Positions 42,915-52,227 are shown, counted from the stretch's first letter. The stretch is DNA of 64,000 nt from Novosphingobium beihaiense (GCF_022832375.1 NZ_JALHLG010000014.1:62001-126000); one strand, 5' to 3'. The notes: generated from the sequence alone by a model not told the origin. Program-made: numbers and translations.

Positions 42915-43490
42915 ATGACCGAACGCACCGATATCACGCGCCAGGATATCACTCTGGCCGCTATCAATGGCAAGGCCCCCAAGATCCATTCGAGCGCTTT
43001 CATCGCGCCGGGCTGCCGGATTATCGGCAATGTCGAGATCGGGCCCGATGCCAGCGTATGGTACAACTGCGTGATCCGCGCGGACGTTCACCGCGTGGTG
43101 ATCGGCGCGCGCACCAATATCCAGGATGGCACCGTCGTCCATTGCGACAGTCCCAAGCCGGGCAATCCCGATGGGTTCCCGACGATCATTGGCGACGATG
43201 TGCTGATCGGGCACATGGCGATGGTGCATGGCTGCACGCTGGAGAACCGGGCTTTCGTCGGGCTCGGGGCGATCGTCATGGATGGCAGCCATATTGAAAG
43301 CGACGGGATGCTGGCGGCAGGTGCGATGCTCACCGGCAAGCGGATCGGCGCGCGGCAGCTTTGGATGGGCCGTCCGGCCAAGTATCTGCGCGATCTCGAC
43401 GAGGCAGCCGTTGCGGGTAATCAGGCGGGCGTGAAGGGCTATGTGATCAACGGCCGCATGCACGCCGAGGCGCTGGGCCTCAAAGACTGA
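42915..43490 (+). CDS. Gamma-carbonic-anhydrase-like hexapeptide protein
   Basis: 191 residues, left-handed beta-helix trimer. Zinc-ligand-type histidines are in TVVHCDSP and LIGHMAMVHGC, and the hexapeptide repeats (VEIGPDASVWYNCVIRADV, VIGARTNIQDG) are clear. Most bacterial members of this YrdA group have weak or no measured activity. GGAG precedes ATG 42915. Its stop overlaps the yggU start (TGATG). Confidence 0.92.
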   Translation: MTERTDITRQDITLAAINGKAPKIHSSAFIAPGCRIIGNVEIGPDASVWYNCVIRADVHRVVIGARTNIQDGTVVHCDSPKPGNPDGFPTIIGDDVLIGHMAMVHGCTLENRAFVGLGAIVMDGSHIESDGMLAAGAMLTGKRIGARQLWMGRPAKYLRDLDEAAVAGNQAGVKGYVINGRMHAEALGLKD

Positions 43491-43771
43491 TGGCGAGACC
43501 CAAGGCCGATCTTCCCGCCAGCGAGGCGGTGCAGGCGCTGATCGATGGCGAGGGCCGGCTGGCGGTGCGTGTCACCCCCGGCGCGCGGGTCGAGGCGCTG
43601 GAAATCGCCGAAGGCAAACTTCTCGCCAAAGTCCGGGCCAAGCCGCAGGACGGCAAGGCCAACGATGCCGTGCGGGGCATGCTGGCGGCAGCCCTCGGGC
43701 TGGCGCCATCCCGGCTGGAGCTGTTGCGCGGCGCAACTTCGCGCGAGAAGCAGTTCAAGGTTGCAGGTTAG
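43490..43771 (+). CDS. DUF167 (YggU) family protein
   Basis: 93 residues. LAVRVTPGARVEALEIAEGKLLAKVRAKPQDGKAND and SRLELLRGATSREKQFKV define the family, a small alpha/beta protein of unknown role. Coupled to the upstream gene by TGATG. Overlaps the convergent yoaK-like gene by 17 bases. Confidence 0.9.
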   Translation: MARPKADLPASEAVQALIDGEGRLAVRVTPGARVEALEIAEGKLLAKVRAKPQDGKANDAVRGMLAAALGLAPSRLELLRGATSREKQFKVAG

Positions 43772-44399
43772 CGCGGGCGATCCGGTATCCGGCGAAAGTC
43801 AGCATGGCCGAGAAGCCCGCGCCGATGCACAGGCTTAGCGGTCCGAGCGACAGAAAAGACGCCGCACCCGTCGCTGCTCCGGCTGCCAGCGAGAACCACA
43901 GGACGATGAACGGCCATGCCGGGTCCTGCCGCTGCCGGGTGATCATGCCCCCCAGCCCCTGGCCGATACGTACCAGAGCGCCGGTGAGGTATGTCAGCGC
44001 CACGGGTGTCTCGCCCTTGCGCAGCGTGTTGTTGAGCGCGCCCATCGCCAGCACCAGACAGGCCATCATGGCCGCGACGTACTGCATCAGGGCACAGATC
44101 GCTCCCAGCACCAGCAGTGAGGTAACCAGCGTCAGCACGGCCGGTTTGCGCCAGGCGCCTGCCCGGTGGGCAACGACATTGCCCAGGGCCACGCCCAGCA
44201 CGAAGCCGGAAATCAGCAGGGCGGGAATGATCGCTGTGTTTCCCTCGGTCACCAGATCGGTGCCAAACCGCGTGGTGTTCCCGGACATGAACGAGACGAA
44301 ATACCGGTCAGCCGAAAGATATCCGACGGCGTCGATATATCCTGCGAGGGCCGAAAGCGCGGCGGCGAGAAATTTGCGGGGCCGGTCGAGACTGTGCAC
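43755..44399 (-). CDS. DUF1275 (YoaK) family membrane protein
   Basis: 214 residues, about six membrane helices. ALSALAGYIDAVGYLSADRYFVSFMSGNTTRFG is the family's N-terminal signature and LTYLTGALVRIGQGL the mid-protein one. Start is GTG 44399; a stop codon lies four codons upstream. Function unknown. Confidence 0.88.
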   Translation of the reverse strand: MHSLDRPRKFLAAALSALAGYIDAVGYLSADRYFVSFMSGNTTRFGTDLVTEGNTAIIPALLISGFVLGVALGNVVAHRAGAWRKPAVLTLVTSLLVLGAICALMQYVAAMMACLVLAMGALNNTLRKGETPVALTYLTGALVRIGQGLGGMITRQRQDPAWPFIVLWFSLAAGAATGAASFLSLGPLSLCIGAGFSAMLTFAGYRIARANLQP

Positions 44400-44460
44400 C
44401 GCGTTGCTTTAGAGCACTTTTCGATTCTCTGGGAACAGGTTTTCGGTCTCTGGCTAAGTT

Positions 44461-44886
44461 TTAGCGCCCCATTCCGCGCGCCATGTCGCCCAGAACCTCG
44501 CCCATGGCCTTGGCCATGTCGGCCGGTTCGGGCGCGACATCGGCAATCGCGCGCTGCATGGCTTCGGCCCATTGCCCGGCGGTTTCCCGGCTCATCGTAA
44601 AGGGCTTGTGAATGCTCATCATGCAGCGGCCCGGATTGGCTTCGAACCAGTCGCGCGGGCCGCCGGCCCAGCCTGCCAGGAATTTCGGCAGCGATTCCCG
44701 CATCGGCGCGAGATCGGGCGCGTGCATGGCGCGCAGCTCGGTGTAGGCCGGGTCCTGTTCCATCAGATCGTAGAAGCGGTTGCAGATCGCTTCAAACACC
44801 GGCGCGCCGCCAAGCCGGTAGAACGGGGCGTTGGGATTAGCGCCGGGATTGGCTGCTGCAGGCTTGGTTTCGGTTTCGACAGTCAC
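44461..44886 (-). CDS. Group II truncated haemoglobin
   Basis: 141 residues. Two-on-two globin fold: FYRLGGAPVFEAICNRFYDLM (B10 Tyr), the proximal His in CMMSIHKPF, and the group II Trp G8 in TAGQWAEAMQRAI. Proposed roles are NO/O2 handling and oxidative stress defence. A 20-residue Pro/Ala-rich N-terminal extension precedes the fold. Confidence 0.9.
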   Translation of the reverse strand: MTVETETKPAAANPGANPNAPFYRLGGAPVFEAICNRFYDLMEQDPAYTELRAMHAPDLAPMRESLPKFLAGWAGGPRDWFEANPGRCMMSIHKPFTMSRETAGQWAEAMQRAIADVAPEPADMAKAMGEVLGDMARGMGR

Positions 44887-45021
44887 GGCAGGCTCTCTCC
44901 GGAAACAGGGGGCGTATGTTGAAGCTGTAGCCGGAACGTTTCACGTGGAACCTTGATCGCGGTCAATCACCAGACCGGGGGCCTTTCGTTGGAGTGCAGG
45001 GACCGGGGTTTCCGCGCATAC

Positions 45022-45062
45022 AAAAAAGGGGGCGGTACCCACGCAAGGTACCGCCCCCTTTT
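45022..45062 (-). terminator. Terminator of clpA
   Basis: 16-bp perfect stem AAAAGGGGGCGGTACC with GGTACCGCCCCCTTTT, loop of 7, reading on the minus strand into TTTTTTG, 17 bases past the clpA stop. Confidence 0.92.
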
Positions 45063-45078
45063 GCTGAAACCTGCCGAC

Positions 45079-47457
45079 TCAGTCGTCGGTGTTTTCTTCC
45101 GGCTGGGCCCCGTTCTTCCGGGCCGCAGGCTTCTTTGCCGGGGCCTTGCGCTTCTTGGCCTTGCTGACCTTCGGCGCCGAGGGCGTCAGTTCGAAGCTCA
45201 GCGCGTCTTCCTTCACGGAAACGTGAACTTCGCCGCCGTGGGCCAGCTTGCCGAACAGCAGTTCCTCGGCCAGCGGCTGTTTGACGCGTTCCTGGATGAC
45301 GCGGGCCATCGGACGGGCGCCATAGAGACGGTCGTAACCGCGATGGCCCAGCCAGTCGCGTGCGTCGGAATCGAACTGGATGTGGACGTTCTGGTCGGCC
45401 AGCTGCAGTTCGAGCTGGAGGATGAACTTGTCCACCACCCGGCTGATCGTTTCCTTGCCGAGGTAGCTGAACGGCACGATCGCATCGAGGCGGTTGCGGA
45501 ACTCGGGAGTGAAGAGCTGCTTCACCGCTTCGTCGCCCGCGTCGGCCTTGGACACGTCGCCAAAGCCGATGCCGGTCTTGGCCATGTCCGATGCGCCCGC
45601 ATTGGTGGTCATGATGAGGACCACGTTGCGGAAATCGACCGTTTTGCCGTGGTGATCGGTCAGCTTGCCGTTGTCCATCACCTGCAGCAGGATGTTGAAC
45701 AGGTCCGGGTGAGCCTTTTCGATTTCGTCGAGCAGCAGCACGCAGTGCGGCTGCTGGTCGATGGCATCGGTGAGCAGACCGCCCTGGTCGAAGCCGACAT
45801 AGCCCGGAGGCGCGCCGATCAGGCGGCTGACCGAGTGGCGCTCCATGTATTCGGACATATCGAAGCGCTGCATCGGAATGCCCATGATCGAGGCAAGCTG
45901 CTTGGCGACTTCGGTCTTGCCGACACCGGTCGGGCCGGAGAACAGGAACGAGCCGATCGGCTTGTCCGGATCGCGAAGCCCGGCGCGGCTCAGCTTCATG
46001 GCGGTCGAGAGTACCTCGATCGCATTGTCCTGGCCGAAGACCACGCGCTTCAGATCGCGTTCGAGGTTTTCAAGCGCCTTCTTGTCATCGGAGCTGACCG
46101 ACTTGGGAGGAATGCGCGCCATCGTCGCGATCACGGTCTCGATTTCCTTGGCGGTGATCGTCTTCTTGCGGCGGCTGGGAGCCACCAGCATCTGCATTGC
46201 GCCCACTTCGTCGATCACGTCGATCGCCTTGTCCGGCAGCTTGCGGTCATTGATGTAGCGGGCCGACAGCTCAACCGCGGTCTTGATCGCATCGGGCGTG
46301 TACTTGACCTTGTGGTGCTCCTCGAAGACCGAACGCAGCCCGCGCAGGATCTTGATGGTATCTTCCACGGTGGGCTCGTTCACGTCGATCTTCTGGAACC
46401 GGCGCAGCAGGGCGCGGTCCTTTTCGAAGTGGTTGCGGAATTCCTTGTACGTGGTCGAACCGATGCAGCGGATCGTGCCGCCCGACAGCGCGGGCTTGAG
46501 CAGGTTGGAAGCATCCATGGCCCCGCCGCTGGTGGCCCCGGCGCCGATCACGGTGTGGATCTCGTCGATGAAGAGGATCGCGTGCGGCATCTTTTCCAGT
46601 TCGGAGACGACCTGCTTGAGCCGCTCCTCGAAATCGCCGCGATAGCGGGTGCCCGCCAGCAGGCTGCCCATGTCGAGCGAGTAGATCACCGCTTCGGAGA
46701 GCACTTCGGGCACTTCGCCTTCCACGATCTTGCGGGCGAGGCCTTCGGCGATGGCGGTCTTGCCGACGCCGGGATCGCCCACATAGAGCGGGTTGTTCTT
46801 GGAACGGCGGCACAGGATCTGGACCGTGCGGTCCACTTCGGGGCCGCGGCCGATCAGCGGATCGACTTTGCCCGACAGCGCCTTTTCATTGAGGTTGACG
46901 CAGAACTGATCGAGCGCGGAATCCTTCTTGCTGCCGGTGCTCTTGGCTTCGGCCTTGTCTTCCTGCGGCGCGGCGCCTTCGTCGCTGCCCTTGGGGTTGC
47001 GGTCCTCGATCCGCTTGCCGCCCTTGCCGATGCCGTGGCTGATGTAGCTGACCGCATCGAGGCGGCTCATGTCCTGCTGCTGCAGGAAATAGACCGCATA
47101 GGAATCACGCTCGGAGAACAGGGCGACCAGCACGTTGGCGCCCGTCACCGTGTCCTTGCCGGAAGACTGCACGTGCAGGATGGCGCGCTGGATCACGCGC
47201 TGGAATCCGGCGGTCGGGGCGGGATCGCCCTTTTCCTCGGTCTTGAGCGACTGGTATTCCTGATCGAGATACTGGCGCACCACGTCGCCCAGATCGCCCA
47301 GGTCCACGCCGCATGCCTGCATGACCTGCGCCGCGTCCGGATCGTCGATCAGCGCGAGCAGCAAGTGCTCTAGCGTCGCGTACTCGTGGCTCCGTTCAGA
47401 CGCATGAGACAGAGCCGAGTGCAGGGTCTTTTCTAGGCTTTGGGCGAAACTGGGCAT
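45079..47457 (-). CDS. clpA: ATP-dependent Clp protease ATP-binding subunit ClpA
   Basis: 792 residues. Unfoldase partner of ClpP, receiving N-end-rule substrates through ClpS. N-terminal Clp_N repeats (1-145), AAA1 Walker A GDPGVGKTAIAEGLA, AAA2 Walker A GPTGVGKTEVAKQLA, and a ClpP-contact tripeptide in KTGIGFGD. The C-terminal 35 residues are a Lys/Ala/Pro-rich tail ending NGAQPEENTDD. A linker rich in charged residues (about 145-185) replaces the ClpB-type middle domain. clpS is not in the 3.6 kb upstream shown. Confidence 0.96.
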   Translation of the reverse strand: MPSFAQSLEKTLHSALSHASERSHEYATLEHLLLALIDDPDAAQVMQACGVDLGDLGDVVRQYLDQEYQSLKTEEKGDPAPTAGFQRVIQRAILHVQSSGKDTVTGANVLVALFSERDSYAVYFLQQQDMSRLDAVSYISHGIGKGGKRIEDRNPKGSDEGAAPQEDKAEAKSTGSKKDSALDQFCVNLNEKALSGKVDPLIGRGPEVDRTVQILCRRSKNNPLYVGDPGVGKTAIAEGLARKIVEGEVPEVLSEAVIYSLDMGSLLAGTRYRGDFEERLKQVVSELEKMPHAILFIDEIHTVIGAGATSGGAMDASNLLKPALSGGTIRCIGSTTYKEFRNHFEKDRALLRRFQKIDVNEPTVEDTIKILRGLRSVFEEHHKVKYTPDAIKTAVELSARYINDRKLPDKAIDVIDEVGAMQMLVAPSRRKKTITAKEIETVIATMARIPPKSVSSDDKKALENLERDLKRVVFGQDNAIEVLSTAMKLSRAGLRDPDKPIGSFLFSGPTGVGKTEVAKQLASIMGIPMQRFDMSEYMERHSVSRLIGAPPGYVGFDQGGLLTDAIDQQPHCVLLLDEIEKAHPDLFNILLQVMDNGKLTDHHGKTVDFRNVVLIMTTNAGASDMAKTGIGFGDVSKADAGDEAVKQLFTPEFRNRLDAIVPFSYLGKETISRVVDKFILQLELQLADQNVHIQFDSDARDWLGHRGYDRLYGARPMARVIQERVKQPLAEELLFGKLAHGGEVHVSVKEDALSFELTPSAPKVSKAKKRKAPAKKPAARKNGAQPEENTDD

Positions 47458-47600
47458 CTACGACACTTTCATTGAAAGGAAGGACTCTCCTTGCGGGAGT
47501 GTGGGCGAGGCGGGTTTAGAAACTATATAGGAACGTTCAGGACGCTTGCGAGGTGCCCGTGTGGCCAGCCCCAGGGGCTGCAAGGCGCACCTTGTTGAAA

Positions 47601-47819
47601 TCACGTTGTCTTTGGCCTGAACAAAGCGTCCGCGGCGAGCATATGCGCGGCGGATTTCTGGCGATGGGCCTTGATGCGGGCGATTTCGTCTTCGAGAAGG
47701 CGGACGCGTGCATCGAGTTCGTCCAGCGAATAGCGCTCCAGGCTTTCGCTGGCGAGAAGGCTGGCGGCACCGAGGCTATCCTCGGGCGACCGCCGCCTCG
47801 GCCGGTCGTCATCGTCCAT
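47601..47819 (-). CDS. DUF1192 family small protein
   Basis: 72 residues. SLERYSLDELDARVRLLEDEIARIKAHRQKSAA is the DUF1192 coiled-coil signature. Alphaproteobacterial, function unknown. Divergent from the quinone oxidoreductase gene with about 90 bases between starts. Confidence 0.87.
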   Translation of the reverse strand: MDDDDRPRRRSPEDSLGAASLLASESLERYSLDELDARVRLLEDEIARIKAHRQKSAAHMLAADALFRPKTT

Positions 47820-47907
47820 TGCGATGCAGCATCGGACTGATATTCTCTGCTGTCAATGGGCTGAAAAGAGTTCCCCTCAAGTGGTACAGTGTGGCAACAG
47901 GCACATC

Positions 47908-48909
47908 ATGTTAACTAACTTAACTTCCACAATGACCGCCATCGGGTTCGATGAACCTGGCGCGTCAGATGTCTTGCACCCCGTTACTTTGCCGGTTCCC
48001 GCGCCGGGGCCGGGCGAAGTGCTGGTCAAGGTTGCCTTTGCCGGGGTTAACCGCCCGGACGTTCTGCAGCGCTTGGGGCAGTATCCGCCGCCGCCGGGCG
48101 CCTCTCCGATTCCCGGCCTGGAAATTTCCGGCACGGTTGCGGCGCTGGGCGACGGGGTCGCGGGGCTGGTGCCGGGCCAGGCGGTCTGCGCGCTGGTTTC
48201 GGGCGGGGGCTATGCGCAATATTGCCTGGCCAAGGCCGGGCATTGCCTGCCTGTGCCTGAAGGCCTGCCGCTCGCGGAAGCCGCCGCGCTGCCCGAGACT
48301 CTGTTCACCGTGTGGCACAACGTGTTTGAGCGCGGCTATGCGCGCGAAGGCGAAACAATCCTGGTCCACGGCGGCACCAGCGGCATCGGCACCATGGCGA
48401 TCATGCTGGGCAGGCATTTCGGCCTGAAAGTGATCGTGACGTGCGGTTCGCCCGAAAAGTGCGCGCAGGCGCTGGAGATCGGCGCGGCCCACGCGATCGA
48501 CTACAAGGCGGCCGACTTCGTCGAAGAAGTGGCGAAAATCACCGGCGGCAAGGGCGTGGACCTCGTGCTGGACATGGTCGCGGGCAGCTATGTCCCGCGC
48601 AACCTGAAATGCCTGGCGATGGACGGGCGCCATGTCACGATTGCCGTGCAGGGCGGCGCCAAGGCCGAGATCAATATGGCTGTCGTGATGACCCGCCGCT
48701 ACACGCTCACCGGCTCGACGCTGCGGTCGCGGTCCGACGAGTTCAAGACGCTGCTGGTGCAGGAAATCGCGGCCAATGCCTGGCCGATCGTCGAAAGCGG
48801 CCATCTGCGCCCGGTCATGGATGCGCGTTTCCCTCTCGTAGAAGCGGCTGCGGCCCATGCGCGCATGGAAGCGGGCGATCACATCGGCAAGATCGTGCTG
48901 GAGGTTTGA
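47908..48909 (+). CDS. Zinc-free quinone oxidoreductase (PIG3/QOR type)
   Basis: About 333 residues. GroES-like N-terminal half (PAPGPGEVLVKVAFAGVNRPD, LQRLGQYPPPPGAS) and Rossmann half with VHGGTSGIGTMAIMLGR, the NADPH loop. No zinc cysteines, as in PIG3-type enzymes that reduce quinones with NADPH. ATG 47932 (TAIGFDEPG) is an equally likely start and matches family length better; AGG six bases before 47908 gives that one slight ribosome-site support. Confidence 0.9.
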   Translation: MLTNLTSTMTAIGFDEPGASDVLHPVTLPVPAPGPGEVLVKVAFAGVNRPDVLQRLGQYPPPPGASPIPGLEISGTVAALGDGVAGLVPGQAVCALVSGGGYAQYCLAKAGHCLPVPEGLPLAEAAALPETLFTVWHNVFERGYAREGETILVHGGTSGIGTMAIMLGRHFGLKVIVTCGSPEKCAQALEIGAAHAIDYKAADFVEEVAKITGGKGVDLVLDMVAGSYVPRNLKCLAMDGRHVTIAVQGGAKAEINMAVVMTRRYTLTGSTLRSRSDEFKTLLVQEIAANAWPIVESGHLRPVMDARFPLVEAAAAHARMEAGDHIGKIVLEV

Positions 48910-48934
48910 GGGCGCTCTTGTAATTGTCGCGCCC

Positions 48935-49549
48935 ATGAAAACTCTTACTCTTCATGAAGACCCGTGCAGCGGCAATTGCTACAAGATCCGCCTGACGGCG
49001 GCCCTGCTGGGCAAGCCGCTCACGCGCATTGCCTATGATATCCTGAAGGGGGAAACCCGCACACCGGCGTTCCTCCAAAACGTTAATGCCAATGGGCGTA
49101 TCCCGGTGCTGCAGGCAGGAGACAGGTTCCTGCCCGAAAGCAATGCGGCCTGCTGGTATCTCGCCGAAGGTTCCGCGCTGATTCCGGGCGATGCGTTCGG
49201 CCGGGCGGACATGCTGCGCTGGATGTTCTTCGAGCAGTACAATCACGAGCCCAATGTCGCGACGCTGCGATTCTGGCTGTCGATCGTGGGAGAGGCCCAT
49301 CTCACCGCGGCCCAGAAGGAGCAGATCGCAGGCAAGCGCGCAGGCGGGGAAGCGGCGCTGGCGCTGATGGAAGAGCATCTGGCCGGGCACGGCTGGTTCG
49401 TGGGGGGCAGCGTGACGCTCGCCGATATCGCGCTCTATGCCTATACCCATGTGTGTGAGGCGGGCGGTTTCCGGCTCGGGGACTATCCGGCGGTGTGCCG
49501 CTGGCTGGAGCGGGTCTCTGCCTTGCCGGGCTATGTGCCGATGGATTGA
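48935..49549 (+). CDS. Glutathione S-transferase family protein
   Basis: 204 residues. Thioredoxin-like N-terminal domain begins LHEDPCSGNCYKIRLTAALLG, with a Ser/Cys pair in the catalytic region; GRIPVLQAGDRFLPESNAACWYLAE supplies the glutathione cis-Pro and Glu-Ser motifs. Helical C-terminal domain shows SVTLADIALYAYTHV. Substrate unknown. Follows the quinone oxidoreductase by 26 bases, same strand. Confidence 0.92.
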   Translation: MKTLTLHEDPCSGNCYKIRLTAALLGKPLTRIAYDILKGETRTPAFLQNVNANGRIPVLQAGDRFLPESNAACWYLAEGSALIPGDAFGRADMLRWMFFEQYNHEPNVATLRFWLSIVGEAHLTAAQKEQIAGKRAGGEAALALMEEHLAGHGWFVGGSVTLADIALYAYTHVCEAGGFRLGDYPAVCRWLERVSALPGYVPMD

Positions 49550-49705
49550 TTGGGAGCCGATCGGGTCTTGAATCGGACGGCTATCGCGGCCGCGCTTGGA
49601 AATGCGCGGCTTTTGCTTGCCGAATCCGCAAACTTTGCCTACATGCAGACCGGTACGGCCGCTCCGCGAAGGGGCGGCCCTTATTGTTTCCGCCGGAGAT
49701 AGAGA

Positions 49706-50413
49706 ATGAGCCAGCCCACTCCGCTGATGCCGCACGCGACCGCCTCGTGGCTGGTCGACAATACCGCGCTGACCTTTGAGCAGATCGCCGAATTCTGCGG
49801 CCTGCACATGCTTGAGGTTCAGGCCATGGCCGACGATCTCGCGTCCAGCAAGTACACCGGGCGCGATCCCGTGCGCGCGGGCGAGCTGACCATGGAAGAG
49901 ATCGAGAAGGGCCAGAAGGATCCTGAGTACAAGCTCAGGATGCACAAGGTTCCGGTCACGGTCAGCCGCACCAAGGGCCCGCGCTATACGCCGGTCTCGA
50001 AGCGTCAGGACAAGCCGGACGGCATTGCCTGGATTCTGCGCAATCACCCTGAAGTGTCGGACGCGCAGATCGGCAAGCTGATCGGCACCACCCGCAACAC
50101 CATCGCCGCGATCCGCGACCGTTCGCACTGGAACATCGCCAACATCACGCCGAAGGACCCGGTCACGCTGGGCCTCTGCTCGCAGCGCGAGCTGGACGCC
50201 ATCGTCGCCAAGGCCGCCAAGAAGGCTGGTATCGAGGACGAGGTTCCGGGCGATGAGCGTCTGGTCGATGACCGCGAAGCGCTGATCGAGGAACTGCGCG
50301 CCGAGCGTGAGGCCGCCGCCAAGGCCGCCAGCGAAGCCGCGCAGGAAGCCGAAGCCGCCGCCTGGCTCGAAGCCAAGCGCGCTGCCGAAGCCGCCGAGCA
50401 GAACGGCGAATAA
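49706..50413 (+). CDS. trcR: Cell-cycle transcriptional regulator TrcR (DUF1013)
   Basis: 235 residues. Conserved throughout alphaproteobacteria: PLMPHATASWLVDNTALTFEQIAEFC, GLHMLEVQAMADD, and HTH-like DAQIGKLIGTTRNTIAAIRDRSHW. The last 60 residues are an Ala/Glu-rich coiled-coil tail. GGAGA precedes ATG 49706. The TrcR name reflects its CtrA-linked role in related alphaproteobacteria; direct targets here are unknown. Confidence 0.92.
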   Translation: MSQPTPLMPHATASWLVDNTALTFEQIAEFCGLHMLEVQAMADDLASSKYTGRDPVRAGELTMEEIEKGQKDPEYKLRMHKVPVTVSRTKGPRYTPVSKRQDKPDGIAWILRNHPEVSDAQIGKLIGTTRNTIAAIRDRSHWNIANITPKDPVTLGLCSQRELDAIVAKAAKKAGIEDEVPGDERLVDDREALIEELRAEREAAAKAASEAAQEAEAAAWLEAKRAAEAAEQNGE

Positions 50414-50470
50414 TAGAGCTTCCGTTTGACTGGTAGCAGCCCTGCCGGTCAAATCCGATAGGATACAGCT

Positions 50471-50504
50471 AACCCCGCCCCGGACCTTCCGGGAGCGGGG
50501 TTTT
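50471..50504 (+). terminator. Terminator of trcR
   Basis: AACCCCGC...GCGGGGTTTT hairpin with inner CCGG pairing and T-run, 60 bases after the stop. Confidence 0.88.
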
Positions 50505-50540
50505 GCTTGGCGCAAAATGCAGGAAATCTGAATCTGGGCC

Positions 50541-50616
50541 CGCTCACCCTGAGCCTGTCGAAGGGTGTTGAACCCGGCGCCGCGCCTGCGTCCTTCGACA
50601 GGCTCAGGACGAGCGG
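50541..50616. repeat. REP-like dispersed palindrome
   Basis: Two perfect 17-bp arms, CCTGAGCCTGTCGAAGG (50548-50564) and its complement (50592-50608), flanked by CGCTC/GAGCG extensions. This sequence type recurs in many sphingomonad and other GC-rich genomes as an extragenic palindrome; its translation yields the familiar LSLSKD/FDRLR artefact. Lies between trcR and a lipoprotein gene on the other strand. Confidence 0.8.
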
Positions 50617-50635
50617 AGGTGGTGCGGACTTCCGT

Positions 50636-51085
50636 TTAATTCTGCTTGAGTGCTGCCGCGCAGGCTGCGCGGTCCACGTCACGCCCGTCCGAGGCGCGGC
50701 GGGCATCGACATACGTGGCCAGCGGCTCGCGCGAGCGCGAGGTGGGATAGAGGTAGATGTCCAGCACGCAGGGCGTGCCGGTGAACTGCAGCTTGCGGGC
50801 ATCGCCTTCCCAGACGTCGAGCCGGGGCTGGCCGAATTCGCGGACAAGCTGCTTCTGCGTTGCCCCGATCACGCCTTCCAGCCCGGGGATCGACTGGAAC
50901 TGCGGATCGCGCGGCGCCGTGCGGCTGGGCTGGCGCACCGGAGGCACGGCGGACGTGCCCTTGGGCGGCCGGGGCGTGCTGGCAACGCCGCCTACGCCGC
51001 AGCCTGCCAGCAGCAGGGCCAGTGAACAGGCGGCCAGTGCCGCGTGAAAGCGTTTGGGGGCCCCGCCCCGATACCGTTCTTGCAT
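50636..51085 (-). CDS. Lipoprotein of unknown function
   Basis: 149 residues. Signal peptide with lipobox LLAG-C (residue 29), a Pro-rich linker, then a small domain whose IPGLEGVIGATQKQLVREFGQP resembles BamE/SmpA-type outer-membrane lipoprotein repeats, followed by LQFTGTPCVLDIYLYP. Two cysteines in the C-terminal part may pair. Family-level guess only. Confidence 0.75.
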   Translation of the reverse strand: MQERYRGGAPKRFHAALAACSLALLLAGCGVGGVASTPRPPKGTSAVPPVRQPSRTAPRDPQFQSIPGLEGVIGATQKQLVREFGQPRLDVWEGDARKLQFTGTPCVLDIYLYPTSRSREPLATYVDARRASDGRDVDRAACAAALKQN

Positions 51086-51231
51086 AGTTGGACCATCGCA
51101 TTGCGCGGCGCGGCCGGGCTGTCAACGGGCCGATTCCGGGCCAGCGCTTGCGGAGCGGCAGACCGCGCGCTACTCGCGGTCCATTGCTTTTTCGCGTTCG
51201 CGCCTCAGCTATTCAAGGATAGACCTGCTTC

Positions 51232-52227
51232 ATGACCCAACCGAGCCTGGATGTCATCGCCATCGGCAACGCCATCATCGACGTCATCGCCAATTGCGAA
51301 GACAGCCTGATCGAGGAACTGGGTCTGGCCCGCGGCGGCATGATGCTCATCGACGATGAGCAGGCCAGCAGCCTTTATGAGGCCATGGGCCCCGCGCGCG
51401 AGATCTCGGGCGGTTCGGCTGCCAATACGCTGGCGGGCCTTGCCCAGCTCGGCGCCAAGTGCGGCTTCATCGGCCAGGTCGCGCAGGACCAGCTCGGCGA
51501 CGTCTTCACACATGACATCCGCGCGGGCGGCATTCACTTCGACGTTCCCGCGCGTGAGGGCAATCCGCCGACGGCCCGCTGCCTGATCTTCGTCACGCCC
51601 GACGGCCAGCGCACGATGAACACGTTCCTCGGCGCGTCGCACTATCTGCCGGCCGAAGCGCTTGACGAAGCGCTGATCGCCGATGCGGCAGTGCTCTATC
51701 TCGAAGGTTATCTGTGGGATCCGGAAGAGCCGCGCGCCGCGATGCGTAAGGCCATCGCCGCTGCCCGCGCCGCCGGGCGCAAGGTGGCCTTCACCCCGTC
51801 CGAGACGTTCGTGATCGACCGCCATCGCGCCGATTTCCTCGACCTGATCGACGCCGGGCAGATCGACGTGCTGTTCTGCAACGAGCATGAAATGGCCGCG
51901 CTTACCGGAGAGGCGGATTTTGAGGCAGGCATTGCCGCGCTGGCGCCCAGGATTCCGGTGCTGGTCGTCACCCGCAGCGCCGATGGCGCGGTGGCTGTGG
52001 CCAATGGCGTGCGCTCGCAAGTCGCCGCCGAACCGATCGACAAGGTTGTCGACACCACCGGCGCGGGCGACCTGTTCGCTGCCGGGTTCCTGTTCGGCCA
52101 TGTTCGCGGCAAGCCGGTGGAAGACTGCCTGCGCATGGGCGCGATTTGCGCCAGCGAGATCATCTCGCACTACGGCGCCCGTGCCGAGGCGAGCCTCAAG
52201 GACCTTGTCGGCACCCGCATGGGGTAA
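51232..52227 (+). CDS. Adenosine kinase (PfkB family)
   Basis: 331 residues. Ribokinase-family sugar kinase phosphorylating adenosine to AMP. Signatures: VIAIGNAIIDVIANCEDS start, GGSAANTLAGLAQLG, and the anion-hole motif DTTGAGDLFAAGFLFG with the catalytic Asp. Annotated as adenosine kinase from the N-terminal motif; other nucleoside substrates are possible. Confidence 0.92.
   Translation: MTQPSLDVIAIGNAIIDVIANCEDSLIEELGLARGGMMLIDDEQASSLYEAMGPAREISGGSAANTLAGLAQLGAKCGFIGQVAQDQLGDVFTHDIRAGGIHFDVPAREGNPPTARCLIFVTPDGQRTMNTFLGASHYLPAEALDEALIADAAVLYLEGYLWDPEEPRAAMRKAIAAARAAGRKVAFTPSETFVIDRHRADFLDLIDAGQIDVLFCNEHEMAALTGEADFEAGIAALAPRIPVLVVTRSADGAVAVANGVRSQVAAEPIDKVVDTTGAGDLFAAGFLFGHVRGKPVEDCLRMGAICASEIISHYGARAEASLKDLVGTRMG

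Noticed and set aside
44953..47373. 806-codon plus-strand frame opposite clpA
   Set aside because: Antisense shadow of clpA with repetitive Ala/Val/Asp/His composition and no start signal.
50449..50847. Minus-strand frame containing LSLSKD and FDRLR
   Set aside because: It is a read-through of the REP-like repeat, a known source of spurious proteins.
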